A DNA stretch of 64,000 bases from the NCBI GenBank assembly GCA_000696115.1, contig JJOH01000108.1, positions 65,661 to 129,660 of the forward strand, given 5' to 3'. Position numbers and translations under genes: made by a program. This DNA is from Streptomyces olindensis. GTDB lineage: Bacteria; Actinomycetota; Actinomycetes; Streptomycetales; Streptomycetaceae. The stretch's first letter is position 1. Each line of letters begins with the position of its first letter. Positions 8,184 to 16,206 of this stretch are shown here, in pieces. The notes beneath the pieces are model-generated. The model was given only the letters and a program-made list of their open reading frames with translations. It ran no database searches and was not told the origin of the DNA.

Positions 8184-9002
8184 TCATGGCCTCCGGCGCA
8201 GCATCGCGCTGAACGGTGTGACGGGCCGTTCCAGGCGCTCGCCGTCCACGGTGATGTCGACCGCCTCGTTGTAGAAGGCGAGCCGGTCCTTGATCGCGGC
8301 CACCGCGGGCAGCGGGTCGGGGTAGCTCCAGACGATGTTGGGCGGTACATCGCCCTCGCCACGCCAGGACCAGTACGTCGCGGTTCCCTTGTAGGGGCAT
8401 CCGGTGCTGTGGTCGGTGGCGTCGAACAGGTCCGGGCGGACGTCCTCGCGGGGGAGGTAGTAGCGGGTCGGCAGGGAGGTCTCGAAGAGCAGGACGGGGG
8501 CGTGGGTGTCCGCGACGACCTGGCCGCCGATCTCGATCCGGACGTGGCGGCTGCTCGGCAGGGCGTCGACGCGTTTGTGCGGGTCGCGGGGGTGGATGAA
8601 GATCTCTTCCTCCTCCTCGTACCAGTGGTCGAGGCCCGTGTCGGCGCGCCGGAACCACTCGAAGGCGATGTGGTCGGCCAGGTCGTCGGCGGGGAAGGTC
8701 CATGCCGCGTTCGGCCGTACGTCTGCGTCGGCCTGGAGGTCGTAGAAGATCTGCGAGCCGGTGTGGGTGCCCGTCGGCGGGTTCTTCGCCGGGCGGAGGA
8801 GGTCGGTGCGGACGTCGTCGCGCGGGAAGGCGTACTGCGGCACGGGCAGGTGGGGCTCCCAGACGAGCACCGGGTGCCGGCTGTCGACGACGGTGATGTC
8901 GCCGGTTCGGCCGCGCACCCAGCGCTCGCTGGGCTCCCACAGGAGGCCTTCGGGGGTGGTCCTGATCGATCGGGCGGCGGGGTGGGCCGGGTGGGTGGTC
9001 AT
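8184..9002 (-). CDS. Tandem DUF427 domain protein, 272 aa
   Basis: Two copies of the DUF427 fold lie in one chain. The first covers about residues 20-130 (WVRGRTGDITVVDSRHPVLVWEP then YAFPRDDVRTDLL). The second covers about 150-255 (HVRIEIGGQVVADTHAPVLLFE, YYLPREDVRPDLF, CPYKGTATYWSW, NIVWSYPDPLPAVAAIKDRLAFYNEAVDI). These are small beta-barrel proteins of unknown biochemistry common in actinobacteria. ATG 9002 has GGAAGGAGC just upstream; the longer frame to 9113 is a translated 15-bp tandem repeat and is rejected as coding. It converges with the beta-helix gene. Function unknown. Confidence 0.88.
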   Translation of the reverse strand: MTTHPAHPAARSIRTTPEGLLWEPSERWVRGRTGDITVVDSRHPVLVWEPHLPVPQYAFPRDDVRTDLLRPAKNPPTGTHTGSQIFYDLQADADVRPNAAWTFPADDLADHIAFEWFRRADTGLDHWYEEEEEIFIHPRDPHKRVDALPSSRHVRIEIGGQVVADTHAPVLLFETSLPTRYYLPREDVRPDLFDATDHSTGCPYKGTATYWSWRGEGDVPPNIVWSYPDPLPAVAAIKDRLAFYNEAVDITVDGERLERPVTPFSAMLRRRP

Positions 9003-9044
9003 GGCCGGTGCTCCTTCCGGAGGTCCGAATGTTCGATGTCCAGA

Positions 9045-9097
9045 GACCGATGTCCGGATGACCGATGCCCGGGTGACCGATGTCCGGATGACCGGTT
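9045..9097. repeat. 15-bp tandem repeat, about 3.5 copies
   Basis: Units at 9045-9059, 9060-9074 and 9075-9089 follow the pattern GACCGATGYCCGGRT (units 1 and 3 identical), then a partial fourth copy. It lies in the leader of the DUF427 gene. No function is evident. Confidence 0.9.
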
Positions 9098-9117
9098 CCC
9101 TCCACGGTCCCACGAGC

Positions 9118-10101
9118 TCAGTGCGCCGCGTCCAGCCTCGCCCGCTGCCCGGCGGTCAGTTCCAGGTCCACCGCGGCGAGGTTCTCCTCCAGCTGGGCCA
9201 CCGAGGAGACCCCGGCCAGCGGGACGATCGGCAGTTCGCCGCCGAGCTGCCAGGCGAGCACCACCTGATTGAGGGTCGCCCCGGTCTCGCGGGCCACGTC
9301 GCGCAGTGCCGCCAGCCGGGCCGGCGTACCGGGATGGTCGAAGTCGGCGGGCAGTCGTTCCGGGCGGCTGTAGGCCCCCTTCAGCAAGGGTGAGTACGCG
9401 ACCAGGGTGAGGCTCGGTTCGGCCCTCAGGTAACTCAGGAGGTCGGGGCCGGCGTGGCCGAGGCTGCCGTCCGGAAAGAGGTCGTCGGGCACGTCGGTGC
9501 GGGGGCGCAGGTGGGTGTGCGCGTACTGGAGCACCTCGTAGCCGGGCAGTCCGGCCGCGGTGGCGAGGGCCCGGGCCCGCTCGACGCGCCAGGTGGCGTG
9601 GTTGCTGACGCCGAGCAGTCCGACGGTGCCCTCGGCGACCAGGGAGCCGAAGGCCTCGACGGTCTCCTGGAGCGGGACGGTGTGGTCCTCGATGTGCGCG
9701 TACAGCAGGTCCAGCTTCTCGATGCCGAGCCGCTCGCGGCTGCGCTCCACCGACTCGCGGATCACCTTCGCCGACAGACCCTCCCGGTTGTCGATGTAGC
9801 TGGTGCCGGGGGCCAGGGGGCGGGCGCCGAGTTTGGTCGCGATGACGATCTCGTCGCCGATGCCGCGGCTGCGCCGCCAGCGCCCGAGGAGTTCCTCGCT
9901 CTGCCCGCCCTGGCCGCCGTCGGTCCAGAAGGCGTAGTTGTCGGCCGTGTCGATGAAGGTGCCGCCGGCCTCGACGTAGCGGTCGAGCACGGCGAAGGAC
10001 GTCTTCTCGTCCGTCACCGAGCCGAACAGCATCGTGCCGAGCGCGAGCACGCTCACCTCGCGGCGGGTCCGCGGGTCCGTGCCGATCGTGCGGTACTTCA
10101 T
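9118..10101 (-). CDS. Aldo/keto reductase, 327 aa
   Basis: An NADPH-dependent oxidoreductase of the AKR superfamily (YajO/Gas2-like branch) acting on aldehydes or ketones in the cytoplasm. Visible features are LGTMLFG, FIDTADNYAFW carrying the catalytic Asp and Tyr, IATKLG with the catalytic Lys, LLYAHIEDH with the His, GVSNHATWRVERA, and a C-terminal cofactor site LPIVPLAGVSSVAQLEENLAA. The start is ATG 10101 with GGGAGGAGC upstream; the frame extends to 10167 but crosses a clear MerR-type promoter. It is probably a single gene induced by a MerR-family regulator located elsewhere. Substrate unknown; a role in detoxifying reactive carbonyls fits the promoter type. Confidence 0.92.
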   Translation of the reverse strand: MKYRTIGTDPRTRREVSVLALGTMLFGSVTDEKTSFAVLDRYVEAGGTFIDTADNYAFWTDGGQGGQSEELLGRWRRSRGIGDEIVIATKLGARPLAPGTSYIDNREGLSAKVIRESVERSRERLGIEKLDLLYAHIEDHTVPLQETVEAFGSLVAEGTVGLLGVSNHATWRVERARALATAAGLPGYEVLQYAHTHLRPRTDVPDDLFPDGSLGHAGPDLLSYLRAEPSLTLVAYSPLLKGAYSRPERLPADFDHPGTPARLAALRDVARETGATLNQVVLAWQLGGELPIVPLAGVSSVAQLEENLAAVDLELTAGQRARLDAAH

Positions 10102-10146
10102 GGCTGCTCCTCCCGTACGCGCCCCGGGTCTCGGGACACGAACGGG

Positions 10147-10177
10147 AGTCTTCAGCTTGAAGCGCACTTCATGTCAA
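10147..10177 (-). promoter_or_regulatory. MerR-type promoter with 19-bp spacer for the aldo/keto reductase
   Basis: Read on the minus strand, TTGACA (10177-10172) is followed 19 bp later by AAGACT (10152-10147). The spacer holds the inverted repeat TGAAG-TGCG-CTTCA (10171-10158). A long spacer with a dyad inside it is the hallmark of MerR-regulated promoters, where the activator twists the DNA. No merR gene is in this window. Confidence 0.65.
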
Positions 10178-10189
10178 GGGCTTACCCGC

Positions 10190-10852
10190 TCACTTCGCGA
10201 ACGGCCCCTCCAACGCCGCCCACTGCAGCAGCATGATGGTCTTCGCGTCGGCGATCTCCCCGGTGCGGATCATCTCCAGGGCCCTGCGGAAGGGCAGTTC
10301 GAGGATCTCGATGTCCTCGCCCTCCTCGCCGAGGCCGCCGCCCTCGTGGGTGCGGGTCGACGGGCCGTAGGCGGCGGCGTAGAAGCTGACGCGTTCGGTG
10401 ACCGAGCCGGGGCTCATGTAGACGTCGAAGACGTGCCGGACCGCGCCGATGGTGTGGCCGGTCTCCTCCACGACCTCGCGCCGGACCGCGATCTCCGGGT
10501 GCTCGTCATCGTCGTCGAGGAGGCCGCCCGGTGTCTCCACGAGCATGCCGTCGGGGTGTCCGTTGACGTACACGGGGAAGCGGAACTGGCGGGTGAGCAG
10601 GACGGTTTCGCGTTCGGCGTCGTACAGCAGCATGGTCGCCCCGTTGCCGCGGTCGTGCGTCTCGCGTTCCTGGGTGCTCCAGGTGCCGTCGGCGTGCCGG
10701 AAGTCGAAGGTCGTGGTCCGTTCGACGTACCAGTGGCTGGACAGGAGCTTCACGTCGCGCACCTTGACGCGGGGGTTGCCGGTCAGGTCCCGGCCGGTGC
10801 GGTCGAGTCCGGTGCGGCCCCTGCGGTCGGGGGTGTCGATGCCGGCGGTCAT
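10190..10852 (-). CDS. NUDIX hydrolase, NudK/ADP-ribose pyrophosphatase-like, 220 aa
   Basis: Hydrolyses a nucleoside diphosphate linked to another moiety, by family most likely a GDP- or ADP-sugar. The Nudix box reads E-T-P-G-G-L-L-D-D-D-D-E then x7 then REVVEETG, with one extra residue before the first conserved Glu. Upstream, WSTQERETHDRGNGATMLLYD and VLLTRQFRFPVY and downstream VYMSPGSVTERVSFYAA match the NudK-type dimer. I set the start at ATG 10852; the frame is open to 11104 but the added part is Pro/Arg-rich and opposes the promoter region of the divergent hydroxylase. It probably stands alone. Confidence 0.9.
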   Translation of the reverse strand: MTAGIDTPDRRGRTGLDRTGRDLTGNPRVKVRDVKLLSSHWYVERTTTFDFRHADGTWSTQERETHDRGNGATMLLYDAERETVLLTRQFRFPVYVNGHPDGMLVETPGGLLDDDDEHPEIAVRREVVEETGHTIGAVRHVFDVYMSPGSVTERVSFYAAAYGPSTRTHEGGGLGEEGEDIEILELPFRRALEMIRTGEIADAKTIMLLQWAALEGPFAK

Positions 10853-11094
10853 CGGGCACCGGCCGGGCGGGGGAAGACAGGAGAAGTGGTCATGCCCGCT
10901 TCTACCATCCGGGGGTCGTCCGTCGCCGTACGTTCCGGGGCGGCCCGGGGGCCCGGGGCCCGGGCACGACGGCGTGGCGTGTCTGCGCCTGCCCGCCGCC
11001 CCGTCGGCCGGGAGACAGTGAGGGCCGGCGCCGAGCCCTAGCGGGGATGCCCGCACGGCCGCGGCGATCCGATTCACCTCACGGGGGAGGACGC

Positions 11095-12342
11095 ATGGAA
11101 ACACGCGTGGAAACGGTCCGGAGCACGGAACACGCGGTCGTCGTCGGGGCCGGTATCGGCGGGCTGACCACCGCGCTCGCCCTCGGCCGCACCGGGTGGC
11201 GTGTGACGGTGCTGGAGCAGGCGGCGGCCGTCGGGGAGGTCGGCGCGGGCATCCAGCTCAGCCCCAACGGGGTGCGCGTGCTGAGTTCCCTGGGCGTGCT
11301 CGACCGGCTGCTGCCCACGACGTTCCGTCCCGAGGCGGTCGAGATGCGGCTCGGCCGCTCCGGCCGGCACGTGTTCCGCATCGAGCTCGCCGAGACGGCC
11401 GTACGGCGGTGGGGCGCCCCCTACCTGCACGTCCACCGCGCGGACCTGCTCGACGCCCTCCTCGCCGCGACGACCGGCAGCGGCCTGGACATCACCCTGC
11501 GCACCGGGTCGGCGGTGCGGAGCTACGAGCAGGACCCGGAGCAGGTCACTGCGGTGCTCGACTCGGGCCGCCGCGTCAGCGGCAGCCTGCTCGTCGGCGC
11601 GGACGGCATCCACTCGGTGATCCGCGGACAGATGCTGGGGACCGGCGAGCCCCGGTTCACCGGTCACGTCGCCTGGCGGGTCACCGTCCCGATCGAGCGT
11701 CTGGGGCGTGACGCACCGCCGCCCACCGCGTGCCTCTGGGTGGGCGAGGGACGCCATGCGATCACCTACCGGCTCCGGGGTGGGGCGCTGGCCAATCTGG
11801 TGGCCGTGGTGGAGCGCGACGCGTGGCGGGGCGAGTCCTGGACCGAGCGCGGCACCCGGGAGGACGCACTGGCCGATTTCGCGGGCTGGCACCCCACGAT
11901 CACCACCGTCCTGCGCGAGGCCGACGCCCACTACCGCTGGGCGCTGTTCGACCGCGAGCCCCTGGAGAACTGGACCGACGGACGGGTCGCGCTCCTCGGT
12001 GACGCCTGCCATCCGATGCTGCCGTACCTGGCCCAGGGCGCCACCATGGCCATCGAGGACGCGCAGGTCCTCGCCGACCGGCTCGAAGCACACCGGCTCG
12101 AGGCACAGGGACTCGAAGCACAGGGACTCGAACGCCCCGGCGACATGCCGCGGGCGCTGCGCTCGTACGCCGCGACCAGGCGACCGCGCACCGCACGTGT
12201 CCAGGCCGGATCGCGTCAGAACGGGCAGCGTTTCCACCAGGGCGGCCGCTTCGCCCACCTGCCCCTGTGGTTCCTCGGGAAACTGGCTCCCCGCGTGTAC
12301 CACCGCCGACTGGACTGGCTCTACGGACACCGGGTGTCTTGA
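11095..12342 (+). CDS. FAD-dependent aromatic hydroxylase (salicylate/3-hydroxybenzoate hydroxylase-like), 415 aa
   Basis: A class A flavin monooxygenase. It has the ADP-binding VVGAGIGGLTTALAL (residues about 12-26), VGEVGAGIQLSPNGVRVL, the DG motif LLVGADGIHSVIRGQ and the second FAD motif RVALLGDACHPMLPYLAQGATMAIEDA. Such enzymes hydroxylate a phenolic acid using NAD(P)H and O2. ATG 11095 is preceded by GGGGAGGA. No ring-cleavage genes lie nearby, so the substrate cannot be inferred; a secondary-metabolite tailoring role is equally possible. A 15-bp tandem repeat inside the gene adds LEAQG-type repeats near residue 335. Confidence 0.88.
   Translation: METRVETVRSTEHAVVVGAGIGGLTTALALGRTGWRVTVLEQAAAVGEVGAGIQLSPNGVRVLSSLGVLDRLLPTTFRPEAVEMRLGRSGRHVFRIELAETAVRRWGAPYLHVHRADLLDALLAATTGSGLDITLRTGSAVRSYEQDPEQVTAVLDSGRRVSGSLLVGADGIHSVIRGQMLGTGEPRFTGHVAWRVTVPIERLGRDAPPPTACLWVGEGRHAITYRLRGGALANLVAVVERDAWRGESWTERGTREDALADFAGWHPTITTVLREADAHYRWALFDREPLENWTDGRVALLGDACHPMLPYLAQGATMAIEDAQVLADRLEAHRLEAQGLEAQGLERPGDMPRALRSYAATRRPRTARVQAGSRQNGQRFHQGGRFAHLPLWFLGKLAPRVYHRRLDWLYGHRVS
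12082..12132. repeat. 15-bp in-frame tandem repeat inside the hydroxylase gene
   Basis: Units at 12082-12096, 12097-12111 and 12112-12126 follow CTCGARGCACASSGR and a partial fourth starts at 12127. They encode L-E-A-H-R / L-E-A-Q-G / L-E-A-Q-G, probably a surface helix that can vary in length. Confidence 0.85.
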
Positions 12343-12366
12343 TCCTCGAATCCACCGGGCACGGAA

Positions 12367-12400
12367 AAGGCCTCCGCGGGCAACTGCCCGCAGAGGCCTT
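12367..12400 (-). terminator. Hairpin terminator downstream of tRNA-Pro
   Basis: A 15-position stem with one C-A mismatch and a 4-nt loop lies between the hydroxylase stop and the tRNA 3' end. On the minus strand it is followed by TTTTCC, so it should stop tRNA transcription; the stem could also stop the converging hydroxylase transcript. Confidence 0.8.
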
Positions 12401-12408
12401 CCGCACCG

Positions 12409-12482
<74 letters not shown>

Positions 12483-12580
12483 GTGCGCGCCACCCGCGGT
12501 GAACCGCGTGATCGCGCGAACAGCACTTTACCCCACACCCCTGGCCGCGCCGAAAGCGGCCCGGGCGCGACAATCGGCCT

Positions 12581-13177
12581 ATGGGCAGCACAAGCGACGA
12601 GAACGGCTCGGGCCGTGGGAACAGCTCGGGCCGTGAGGACAGCACGGTCAGTGAGGACAGCACGGGACAGCCGGGCGGTGCGCGGGACCGCGACAGTGAG
12701 GGCCGGGCGCGCAACGCCCGGCCGCGGGACGGTCTCGGCCGGCCCCTGCCGTACGGCGCGGACGGTGTGCCCCGTCAGCCCGAGGGCGTCGTCCGCACTC
12801 CGGAGGAGACCGTCGCGGAGGCGCAGCGGCTGCTGGACGAGGGCAAGCCGTTCCACGCCCACGAGGTCTTCGAGGACGCGTGGAAGTCGGGGCCCGAGGA
12901 GGAGCGGGAGCTGTGGCGCGGACTCGCCCAGGTCGCCGTGGGCCTGACGCATGCCGCCCGCGGCAACCTCACGGGCGGGGCGCGGCTGCTGCGGCGGGGC
13001 GCGAGCGCGACCGAGGCGTGGGTGTCCGGCACCGGGCGGGCCGTGCCGCACGGCATCGACGTCGGGACCGTCGCCGCTTGGGCGCGGGAGCTCGCCGGGG
13101 AGGTGGAGCGGGACGGCCGGGCCGTGGACGCGGGGGCGCGGGCGCCCCGGCTCCGGGGAGCGGGCGCGGGGCGCTGA
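12581..13177 (+). CDS. DUF309 domain protein, 198 aa
   Basis: The conserved part (about residues 70-165) has the DUF309 helix pair FHAHEVFEDAWKSGPEEERELWRGLAQVAVGLTHAARGN, with the His, Glu and Trp residues typical of the family. The first 65 residues are Ser/Gly/Asp/Arg-rich, low-complexity and likely disordered. No ribosome site precedes ATG 12581, so the mRNA is probably leaderless. Its biochemical role is not established. It is followed 74 bases later by cobF in the same direction. Confidence 0.85.
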   Translation: MGSTSDENGSGRGNSSGREDSTVSEDSTGQPGGARDRDSEGRARNARPRDGLGRPLPYGADGVPRQPEGVVRTPEETVAEAQRLLDEGKPFHAHEVFEDAWKSGPEEERELWRGLAQVAVGLTHAARGNLTGGARLLRRGASATEAWVSGTGRAVPHGIDVGTVAAWARELAGEVERDGRAVDAGARAPRLRGAGAGR

Positions 13178-13251
13178 GCCGGGAGGCGCCGAAGGCACCC
13201 GCGTGCGGACGCGGTGAATCCCCTTCCCTGCGCGTACGGCAGACTCGGGGC

Positions 13252-14031
13252 GTGCGAAAGATTCATGTCATCGGTATCGGCGCGGGCGACCCCGACCAGC
13301 TCACCCTCCAGGCGGTCAAGGCACTGCGGAGCACGGACGTGTTCTTCATCCTGGACAAGGGCGAGGTGAAGGCGGACCTCACCGAGCTGCGCCGGGACAT
13401 GCTGGAGGCGCATCTGACGGCGGGGACGTACCGGGTCGTCCAGGCCCGTGACCCGGAGCGGGACCGGAGCGCCGGCGGTGCCTCCTACTCCCCCGCCGTC
13501 GGGGACTGGCGCAGTGCCCGGGCCGACATCTATGAGCGGCTGATCGCCGAGGAACTCGGCGAGGACCAGACCGGCGCCTTCCTGGTGTGGGGCGACCCTT
13601 CGCTGTACGACAGCACCCTGGCGATCCTGGAGGAGGTGCTGGAGCGCGGCGCCGTGGCGTTCGAGTACGACGTCGTGCCCGGCATCAGCAGTGTCTCGGC
13701 GCTCGTCGCCCGGCACCGGACGGGTCTCAACCGGGTCGCCCGGCCGGTGCAGATCACCACGGGGCGGCGGCTCGCGGAGGGCTTCCCGGAGGGCGTGGAC
13801 GACGTGGTGGTGATGCTCGACGCCCACCAGGCGTTCCAGCGGTACGCGGACGAGGACGTCGACATCTACTGGGGCGCCTACATCGGCACGCCCGACGAGA
13901 TCCTCGTCTCGGGACCGATCGCCGAGGCCGCGCCCCGGATCGAGCGGCTGCGGGCCGAGGCCCGTGAGCGCAAGGGCTGGATCATGGACACGTATCTGCT
14001 GCGCCGACGCCCCCGCGACGGAAACGACTGA
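13252..14031 (+). CDS. cobF: Precorrin-6A synthase (deacetylating)
   Basis: A SAM-dependent methyltransferase of the aerobic cobalamin pathway; it methylates C-1 of precorrin-5 and releases acetate to give precorrin-6A. The tetrapyrrole methylase core is visible: HVIGIGAGDPDQLTLQA, FLVWGDPSLYDSTLAILEEV, and YDVVPGISSVSALVARH. The C-terminal IYWGAYIGTPDEILVSGPI and RKGWIMDTYLLRR match CobF rather than CobM or CobJ. GTG 13252 has no Shine-Dalgarno sequence and is probably leaderless. The next pathway enzyme, CobK, is encoded 2.2 kb away on the other strand, with an exporter between. No cobalamin riboswitch is apparent upstream. Confidence 0.93.
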   Translation: MRKIHVIGIGAGDPDQLTLQAVKALRSTDVFFILDKGEVKADLTELRRDMLEAHLTAGTYRVVQARDPERDRSAGGASYSPAVGDWRSARADIYERLIAEELGEDQTGAFLVWGDPSLYDSTLAILEEVLERGAVAFEYDVVPGISSVSALVARHRTGLNRVARPVQITTGRRLAEGFPEGVDDVVVMLDAHQAFQRYADEDVDIYWGAYIGTPDEILVSGPIAEAAPRIERLRAEARERKGWIMDTYLLRRRPRDGND

Positions 14032-14112
14032 CGCGACTGGGGCGCGCATCACCGGGCACCCGTGCGGACGTTCTGGCATGCGCACGTAGCCCACAGGTGT
14101 GAAGGTGACGAC

Positions 14113-16188
14113 GTGACCGTCGTGGAGGAAACCGCCCTGCCCGCCTCCCAGCCGCCGGTGCTGGACGCCCGTCGCCGCAACGTCGTCTTCGTGACGATCA
14201 TGCTGGGGATGCTGCTCGCGGCCCTCGACCAGACCATCGTCGGCACCGCCCTGCCGACCATCGTCTCGGACCTGGGCGGGGCGGACCACATGTCCTGGGT
14301 GGTCACCTCGTACCTCCTCGCGGAGACCGTGTCGACCGTGCTGGTCGGCAAGTTCGGCGACCTGTTCGGCCGCAAGGTGGTCTTCCAGGTCTCGGCGGTC
14401 GTGTTCATCACGGGCTCGTTCCTGTGCGGTCTGGCCACGAACATGTCGCTGCTGATCGCCTGGCGGGCGATGCAGGGCATCGGCGCGGGCGGGCTGATGG
14501 TCACGTCGATGGCACTGATCGCGGACGTGATCCCGCTACGCGAGCGCGGCAAGTACCAGGGCGCGATCGGCGCGGTGTTCGGGGTGTCCACGGTCATCGG
14601 GCCGCTGCTGGGCGGGCTGTTCACCGACCACCTGACGTGGCGGTGGGCGTTCTACGTCAACGTGCCCATCGCGATCGTCGTGGTCCTGGCGGCGGCCCGG
14701 ACCATTCCGGTGGTGAAGTCGGCGTCCCGGCCCGTCATCGACTACCTGGGCATCGCGCTCGTCGCGGCCGGGGCCAGTGCGCTGATCCTGGCGACGAGCT
14801 GGGGCGGCAACGAGTACGCGTGGGGCTCGGGCGTGATCATCGCGCTGTTCGCGGGCGGAGTGGTCGCGCTCGGCCTGTTCTGCTGGGTGGAGACCCGGGC
14901 ACGCGAACCGATGCTGCCCATGCGGCTGTTCGCCAACCCGGTGTTCACGGTCTGCTCGGTGCTGAGCTTCATCGTCGGCTTCGCGATGCTGGGCGCGCTG
15001 ACGTACCTGCCGACGTATCTGCAGTACGTCGACGGCGACTCGGCCACGGTGTCCGGGGTGCGGACGCTGCCGATGGTGGCCGGGCTGCTCATCGCGTCGG
15101 TGTTCAGCGGCAGCGTGGTCAGCAGGACGGGGCAGTACCGGATCTTCCCGATCGTCGGCGCGGTGGTGATGGGCGTCGGCCTGTTCCTGATGTCCCTCAT
15201 GGGGCCGGGCACCGGCGCGGGGCTGGAGTCCCTGTACATGGTCGTGCTGGGCACCGGCATCGGCCTGTGCATGCAGGTGCTGACGATCGCGGTGCAGAAC
15301 ACCGTGGACTACGCCGACCTGGGCACGGCGACATCCGGGGTCACCTTCTTCCGTACGCTGGGCAGTTCGTTCGGCACGGCCGTGTTCGGCACGATCTACA
15401 CCAACGCGCTGACGCCCAACCTGCGGGAGGGGGTGGGTCGGGCGGCGCAGTCCGGTGGCGTGGACCCGGACACCGTCGCGAGGGCGGCGACCAGCCCGGA
15501 CGGTGTGCACGAACTGCCGTCGGCGGTGGCCGCCCCGATCGTCGACGCCTACGCCGACACGCTCCAGACCGTGTTCCTGTGGACGGTGCCGGTCGCCGCG
15601 CTGGGCTTCCTCGTCGCCCTGTTCCTCAAGCAGGTCCGGCTGCGCGACACCGCCCGGACGGGGTCGACGGACCTGGGCGAGGGGTTCGCCTCACCGCACG
15701 GCCCGGACTCCCAGCGGGTGCTGGAGGCCGCCGTCGGGAAGATCATCGGCAGTACGGATCTGGACACCACCCGCCGGATCGTCCTGGAGTCGGACACCCG
15801 GCTCGATGTGGCCGGGGCGTGGGCGGTGATGCAGGTCGAGCTGTTCACGCGGCTGGTCGGCCATGCCAGCCTGGGGCTGATCGCCGCCCGGCGCCGAATG
15901 CCGCCCGAGGTGCTGCTGCCCGTCTTCGAGCGGATGGTCGAGGAGGGGTTCCTGACCCGTACCGGCTCCCTGCTCTCGCACACGGAGGCGGGTGCCCGCG
16001 AGGCCGCCGTCATCAGCCGGGCCTGGGCCGCCTGGCTGGAGGACCGGCTCGGGCAGGACATCGGCCGCCCCTCGGACAGCGACCTGCGCGTGGCGGTCGA
16101 CGCGATCGCGAAGAGGCTGCTGGTGGAGGACCTGAGCCACGGGCTGCCGACCAGGCCGGAGAAGGTCCTGGCGACCAGCTCCGTGTGA
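14113..16188 (+). CDS. DHA2-type MFS exporter fused to a C-terminal MarR-like domain, 691 aa
   Basis: A 14-helix drug:proton antiporter of the EmrB/QacA branch. It starts with MLGMLLAALDQTIVGTALPTIVSDLGG (motif D1), then SWVVTSYLLAETVSTVLVGKFGDLFGRK (motif A), and the motif C-like GAVFGVSTVIGPLLGGLFTD. After the last helix (about residue 515) a soluble tail of roughly 170 residues resembles a MarR winged helix: WAVMQVELFTRLVGHASLGLIAARRRMPPEVLLPVFERMVEEGFLTR, LLSHTEAGAREAAVISRAW. GTG 14113 is chosen because GAAGGTG lies 5-6 nt upstream; a GTG at 14062 is possible. Fusion means the transporter may sense ligand or bind DNA itself; the effect is unknown. Confidence 0.9.
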   Translation: MTVVEETALPASQPPVLDARRRNVVFVTIMLGMLLAALDQTIVGTALPTIVSDLGGADHMSWVVTSYLLAETVSTVLVGKFGDLFGRKVVFQVSAVVFITGSFLCGLATNMSLLIAWRAMQGIGAGGLMVTSMALIADVIPLRERGKYQGAIGAVFGVSTVIGPLLGGLFTDHLTWRWAFYVNVPIAIVVVLAAARTIPVVKSASRPVIDYLGIALVAAGASALILATSWGGNEYAWGSGVIIALFAGGVVALGLFCWVETRAREPMLPMRLFANPVFTVCSVLSFIVGFAMLGALTYLPTYLQYVDGDSATVSGVRTLPMVAGLLIASVFSGSVVSRTGQYRIFPIVGAVVMGVGLFLMSLMGPGTGAGLESLYMVVLGTGIGLCMQVLTIAVQNTVDYADLGTATSGVTFFRTLGSSFGTAVFGTIYTNALTPNLREGVGRAAQSGGVDPDTVARAATSPDGVHELPSAVAAPIVDAYADTLQTVFLWTVPVAALGFLVALFLKQVRLRDTARTGSTDLGEGFASPHGPDSQRVLEAAVGKIIGSTDLDTTRRIVLESDTRLDVAGAWAVMQVELFTRLVGHASLGLIAARRRMPPEVLLPVFERMVEEGFLTRTGSLLSHTEAGAREAAVISRAWAAWLEDRLGQDIGRPSDSDLRVAVDAIAKRLLVEDLSHGLPTRPEKVLATSSV

Positions 16189-16206
16189 GGCCGGGCTCCC
16201 CGGCTC

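Noticed and set aside
9003..9113. Extended N-terminus of the DUF427 protein
   Set aside because: It is only the translation of the 15-bp tandem repeat; ATG 9002 has a good ribosome site.
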